The position numbers were made by a program, and so were the translations under genes. Under the pieces are notes generated by a model that did no database searches, was not told the DNA's origin, and saw only the letters and a program-made list of their open reading frames with translations. 15,243 nt of DNA from Actinomycetes bacterium (GTDB lineage: Bacteria > Actinomycetota > CALGFH01): the NCBI GenBank assembly GCA_030152105.1, contig JASLIH010000093.1:1-15243 (forward strand). Reading direction: 5' to 3'. Positions within the stretch are counted from its first letter, which is position 1; every line of letters begins with the position of its first letter. Positions 12,651-15,243 of the stretch are shown piece by piece.

Positions 12651-13850
12651 ATGCAGATCCGGACCAGGACCATGCTCGCCGGCTCGTTGTGGCTGGCCGC
12701 CTTCGGCTGCTGCGCCGCTGGCCTGCTGGTCACACTGGCCGTGACCCGGCCGCTGACCATCGGCGTGCTGGCCGACGGCGCCGCCTATGCGCTGGCCTTC
12801 CCGCTCGGCTACGCCACGATCGGGCTGGTCCTGGCCCTGCGGCGGCCGGCCAACCCGATCGGCTGGCTGTATGCGGCCTCCGGCCTGCTCTGGGCCCTTG
12901 TCGTCCCCATGCGACCCTGGATCAAGCAGCTGGCCGACGTGGGCCGGCCGCTTCCCTTGGCGGCCAAGCTCGGCGCCGCGTTCGGGGAGTACGCCTGGGC
13001 GCCAGCCATCGCCCTCGGCGTCACCCTGCCGTTCCTGCTGTTGCCTGACGGGCGCCTGCGGTCGCGCCGCTGGCGGGTGGTCGTGGTCGCCAGCTTGGCC
13101 GGCTCCACCATGGCGCTGGTCGGTGGCGGCCTCAGCCCGACACCACTGACCGAGACACCGATGGACAACCCCATCGCGCTGGCCGGGAGGGCCGGCACGA
13201 TCGCCACGGTGGTCGGCAACCTCGGCTCGGTGCTGCACACGGCGTGCCTGCCGCTGGCGCTGGTCTGCGTGGTGCTGCGGTTCCGAGCATCGCGCGGGGT
13301 CGAACGCCAGCAGCTGCGCTGGGTCGCCGCCGGGGCCGCCGGTGCCGTGGTCGGGCTCCTGGCGGGGACCGTCCTGCCACAGCAGACCCTGATCTCGGGC
13401 GTCCTGTACGCGATGGTGCTGTGCGTGCCGGCGGGGGTGGCGGTGGCGGTGCTGCGTTACCGGCTGTGGGACCTGGACCGCCTCGTCAGCCGGACCGTCA
13501 CCTACGCGGTCGTCACCGCCCTGCTGGTCGTGCCGTACCTGCTGATCGTGCCGGCCGCCGGCCGTCTGGCCCAAGGCTCGGGCAGCCTGGCCGTGGCCGC
13601 CGCCACCCTGGCCACCGCGGCCCTGTTCCAACCGCTGCGCCGCCGGGTCCAGGACCTGGTCGACCGGCGCTTCAACCGCCGCCGCTACGACGCCGCCCGC
13701 ACCGTGAGCGGGTTCGCGACCCGCCTGCGCGACCAGGTCGACCTGGACGCGCTGTCCGCCGAGCTGCTGTCGGTGGTCGACCACACCATGCAGCCGGCGG
13801 AGGCGTCGCTGTGGCTACGCCCGCCAGCAACCCCAAGGCTGCCGCCGTAG
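12651..13850 (+). CDS. Multi-pass membrane sensor-like protein without a kinase domain
   Basis: The 399-residue protein has about eight or nine hydrophobic segments in residues 5-305, including LLVTLAVTRPLTIGVLADGA, RRPANPIGWLYAASGLLWAL and VLPFLLLPDGR-like loops. A cytoplasmic tail follows: LRRRVQDLVDRRFNRRRYDA, then ARTVSGFATRLRDQVDLDAL and MQPAEASLWLRPP. The PxRxxVQxxVDRRFNRRRYDA tail is the linker that in some actinobacterial proteins leads into a sensor kinase. Here the gene stops cleanly with no H-box or ATPase. The same ending occurs in many related stand-alone proteins, so I do not call it truncated. ATG 12651 has only a distant GAGG; ATG 12672 (MLAGSLW) is an alternative. It is 106 bases after the cysteine-rich regulator, possibly co-transcribed. 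Function is unknown. Confidence 0.78.
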   Translation: MQIRTRTMLAGSLWLAAFGCCAAGLLVTLAVTRPLTIGVLADGAAYALAFPLGYATIGLVLALRRPANPIGWLYAASGLLWALVVPMRPWIKQLADVGRPLPLAAKLGAAFGEYAWAPAIALGVTLPFLLLPDGRLRSRRWRVVVVASLAGSTMALVGGGLSPTPLTETPMDNPIALAGRAGTIATVVGNLGSVLHTACLPLALVCVVLRFRASRGVERQQLRWVAAGAAGAVVGLLAGTVLPQQTLISGVLYAMVLCVPAGVAVAVLRYRLWDLDRLVSRTVTYAVVTALLVVPYLLIVPAAGRLAQGSGSLAVAAATLATAALFQPLRRRVQDLVDRRFNRRRYDAARTVSGFATRLRDQVDLDALSAELLSVVDHTMQPAEASLWLRPPATPRLPP

Positions 13851-13900
13851 CCTCAGCCGCCGGCAGGTCCAAGCCACGCTCACCAGGCTCCGTCCTCCGA

Positions 13901-14539
13901 TCACGCCAGCAGCCGGCGGACGTGTTGTGCGACGACGACGCCGAGCTGCTCGTGACTCGGGGCGTCGAGGTGGATGCCGTCGATGTCGCTTGACCTGACA
14001 TGGGCGCCGGCATCGATCCACGGGCAGGAGCGAGCGTCTGCGACCGCCGCATAGTGTCGCGCGAGGTCGCGGGACCGCTCGACGGCGCCAGCGAACTCCT
14101 CCGCGAACAGGCCGAGGCGGCCTACTGGGGGTGGACAGACGAGGAGTGCCTGTGGAGGCGACGCTCCCGGCCCGCAGTCGCTGGCGCGAACAATGTCGAG
14201 CAGTAATCCAGCGCCCGCCGCGATGTCGCGCGCGCCCACCGCGAAGCGGCCTTTGAGGTCGTTGGTGCCGAGCATGACGATCACAAGATCGATGGGCTGG
14301 TGGGTCAGCAGGCAGGGCACGAGGAGCTCCTTGCCGCTCCGATATGGCTCCAGCGGGTCGTCCCAGACCGTCGTCCTGCCGTTCAGGCCCTCCTCGACGA
14401 TCCCGAAGCCGTCACCGAGCTCGCGGCGTAGCACCCCGGGCCACCGCTGCGCCGGCCCGTACCGCCGCGGCGGCTGTGCACCGGTCAGGGGGATACAGCC
14501 CCAGGTGTTCGAGTCGCCATAGCACAGGATCGTCTTCAC
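13901..14539 (-). CDS. SGNH/GDSL hydrolase, MsAcT-like arylesterase/acyltransferase
   Basis: The 212-residue enzyme matches the small cytoplasmic SGNH esterases in length and in all blocks. Block I is ILCYGDSNTWG with nucleophile Ser10, EEGLNGRTTVWDDP (49-62) corresponds to block II, VIVMLGTNDLKG (86-97) holds Asn93 of block III, and DGIHLD (187-192) provides Asp187 and His190. RYGPAQRWPGVLRRELG is also shared with the Mycobacterium smegmatis acyltransferase MsAcT as I recall it. Such enzymes hydrolyse or transfer short acyl groups; the natural substrate is generally unknown. The start is GTG 14539 with GGAG 11 bases upstream. It has no signal peptide. It converges with the membrane sensor gene and diverges from the sugar ABC ATPase, so it may act on an acylated sugar, which is only a guess. 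Confidence 0.9.
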   Translation of the reverse strand: MKTILCYGDSNTWGCIPLTGAQPPRRYGPAQRWPGVLRRELGDGFGIVEEGLNGRTTVWDDPLEPYRSGKELLVPCLLTHQPIDLVIVMLGTNDLKGRFAVGARDIAAGAGLLLDIVRASDCGPGASPPQALLVCPPPVGRLGLFAEEFAGAVERSRDLARHYAAVADARSCPWIDAGAHVRSSDIDGIHLDAPSHEQLGVVVAQHVRRLLA

Positions 14540-14657
14540 AACGGCGCACTCCGGCCTTGAACTTGTGTCATGAAGTGCGAGATATTACACGCTCGAACGT
14601 GAGTGGTGCTGCGCTCTCTCGCTCCAGGACGGGTGGGCGGAAGACGGAGATCGAGAA
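14540..14657. promoter_or_regulatory. Divergent promoter region between SGNH hydrolase and sugar ABC genes
   Basis: This 118-base gap must hold both promoters. TTGAAC (14557-14562) and GATATT (14581-14586) with 18-base spacing are a weak candidate for the plus strand. CGCACT (14545-14550) and AGTGCG (14574-14579) form a spaced inverted pair. None is strong enough to assign a regulator. Confidence 0.3.
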
Positions 14658-15243
14658 TTGAGTGGCCTTACCGATCGCGTCCCTGTGCTGGAGATGGTCG
14701 GCATCTCCAAGCGGTTCGACGCCACCCAGGCCCTCGGGGGTGTCTCCCTGACCCTGTACCCGGGCGAGGTCCATGCGCTGGTGGGTGAGAACGGGGCTGG
14801 CAAGTCGACGCTCATCAAGATCATGACCGGGATCCACCCGGCGGACGAGGGGACGATCCTCGTCAATGGCGAGCAGGTCACGTTGCGCAGCTCGGCCGAG
14901 GCGCAGCGGCAGGGGATCGCGGCCATCTACCAGGAGCCGACGATCTATCCCGACCTCAACGTCGCCGAGAACATCTTCATGAGCCACCGGGACCAGGGGA
15001 TCATGGTCCGGTGGGGCCGAATGTACCGGGATGCCGAGGCCATCCTCGCCCGGCTCGACGTGCGCCTGGACGTGCGCGGCCTGGCCAGTGGGCTGTCCGT
15101 GGCGGCCCAGCAGGCCGTCGAGATCGCCAAGGCCATGTCCCTCGACGTACGCGTGCTCATCATGGACGAGCCGACCGCGGCGCTCTCGGCACACGAGGTC
15201 ACGCAGCTCTTCAGGCAGGTACGCCACCTCACCGCGAGTGGCG
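14658..15243 (+). CDS. Monosaccharide ABC transporter ATP-binding protein, N-terminal part, truncated by window edge
   Basis: The frame runs from TTG 14658 to the window end, giving 195 residues of a protein normally near 500 residues with two nucleotide-binding domains. The first domain is complete in its key motifs: Walker [10 protein letters not shown] (43-51), Q-loop IYQEP (90-94), signature [14 protein letters not shown] (146-159) and Walker [12 protein letters not shown] (166-176). This signature form is typical of the RbsA/MglA/XylG class; the sequence DLNVAENIF and WGRMYRDAE recalls rhamnose- or AI-2-type members, but the sugar cannot be fixed. It energises uptake with a permease and binding protein, presumably encoded just downstream. 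I chose TTG because GGAG (14646-14649) is eight bases before it and no upstream ATG/GTG is in frame; GTG 14685 and ATG 14694 are alternatives. Confidence 0.93.
   Translation, partial: MSGLTDRVPVLEMVGISKRFDATQALGGVSLTLYPGEVHALVGENGAGKSTLIKIMTGIHPADEGTILVNGEQVTLRSSAEAQRQGIAAIYQEPTIYPDLNVAENIFMSHRDQGIMVRWGRMYRDAEAILARLDVRLDVRGLASGLSVAAQQAVEIAKAMSLDVRVLIMDEPTAALSAHEVTQLFRQVRHLTASG

Noticed and set aside
11801..12760. Minus-strand frame of 319 codons opposite the cysteine-rich regulator
   Set aside because: It is antisense to a gene with a clear helix-turn-helix and cysteine motif; Val/Gly-rich composition marks it as a shadow.
12522..13784. Minus-strand frame of 420 codons opposite the membrane sensor-like gene
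   Set aside because: It is rich in Gln, Gly, His and Arg with no motif; the plus strand has clear membrane helices.
13857..13919. Inverted pair CCGCCGGC / GCCGGCGG at the convergent gene ends
   Set aside because: The arms are eight bases of pure G/C with a 47-base spacer and no T-run; expected by chance at this GC content and too weak for a terminator call.
14568..15227. Minus-strand frame of 219 codons opposite the sugar ABC ATPase
   Set aside because: It is antisense to intact Walker A, signature and Walker B motifs.

Overview
The window is very GC-rich DNA with dense, short-spaced genes, GTG/TTG starts and families typical of Actinomycetota (LAL-type LuxR regulator, TetR/DUF1772 pair, SHOCT-type membrane protein remnant, monosaccharide ABC ATPase, kinase-less multi-pass sensor-like protein). 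I assign it to a high-GC actinobacterium without a genus. No tRNA, rRNA, CRISPR array or insertion sequence was recognised.

Layout. (1) 1-1329, minus: N-terminal part of a large LAL/MalT-like regulator, cut by the window edge. (2) 1330-4072, minus: a carbohydrate-related group, made of an SMP-30/gluconolactonase-like hydrolase, then a GntR DNA-binding domain fused to an ABC-type solute-binding domain, then a leftover C-terminus that resembles a GH125 glycosidase. The same dyad, TCACCC-N5-GGGTGA, lies upstream of both the hydrolase and the LAL regulator, which suggests one local regulon. (3) 4262-4559, plus: a 5'-truncated and frameshifted SHOCT-type pseudogene. (4) 4572-5832: divergent TetR regulator and DUF1772 membrane protein. 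(5) 5878-11750, minus: a six-gene probable operon, transcribed as DoxX-like membrane protein, GTP cyclohydrolase I (folE), FAD-dependent ferredoxin-reductase-like enzyme, transaldolase (tal), a four-helix membrane protein and a GH15 glucoamylase/trehalase-type enzyme. The last four genes are coupled by ATGA or TGACATG junctions. (6) 11837-12544, plus: divergent ArsR/SufR-like regulator with C-terminal cysteines that could hold an Fe-S cluster. (7) 12651-13850, plus: multi-pass sensor-like protein without a kinase domain. (8) 13901-14539, minus: small SGNH esterase/acyltransferase of the MsAcT type. (9) 14658-end, plus: sugar ABC ATPase, cut by the window edge.

How they may work together (inference). 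The most striking unit is the folE/reductase/tal/GH15 operon facing a cysteine-rich regulator across a compact promoter with a near-consensus minus-strand promoter, two similar AT-rich repeats and an apparently leaderless regulator start. The pieces fit a redox- or Fe-S-responsive module that frees glucose from a storage sugar, feeds the pentose phosphate pathway, supplies reduced pyridine nucleotide to a flavoenzyme and makes a pterin precursor. The second notable unit is the GntR/solute-binding fusion, a probable cytoplasmic sugar-sensing repressor built from a transporter-type receptor domain.
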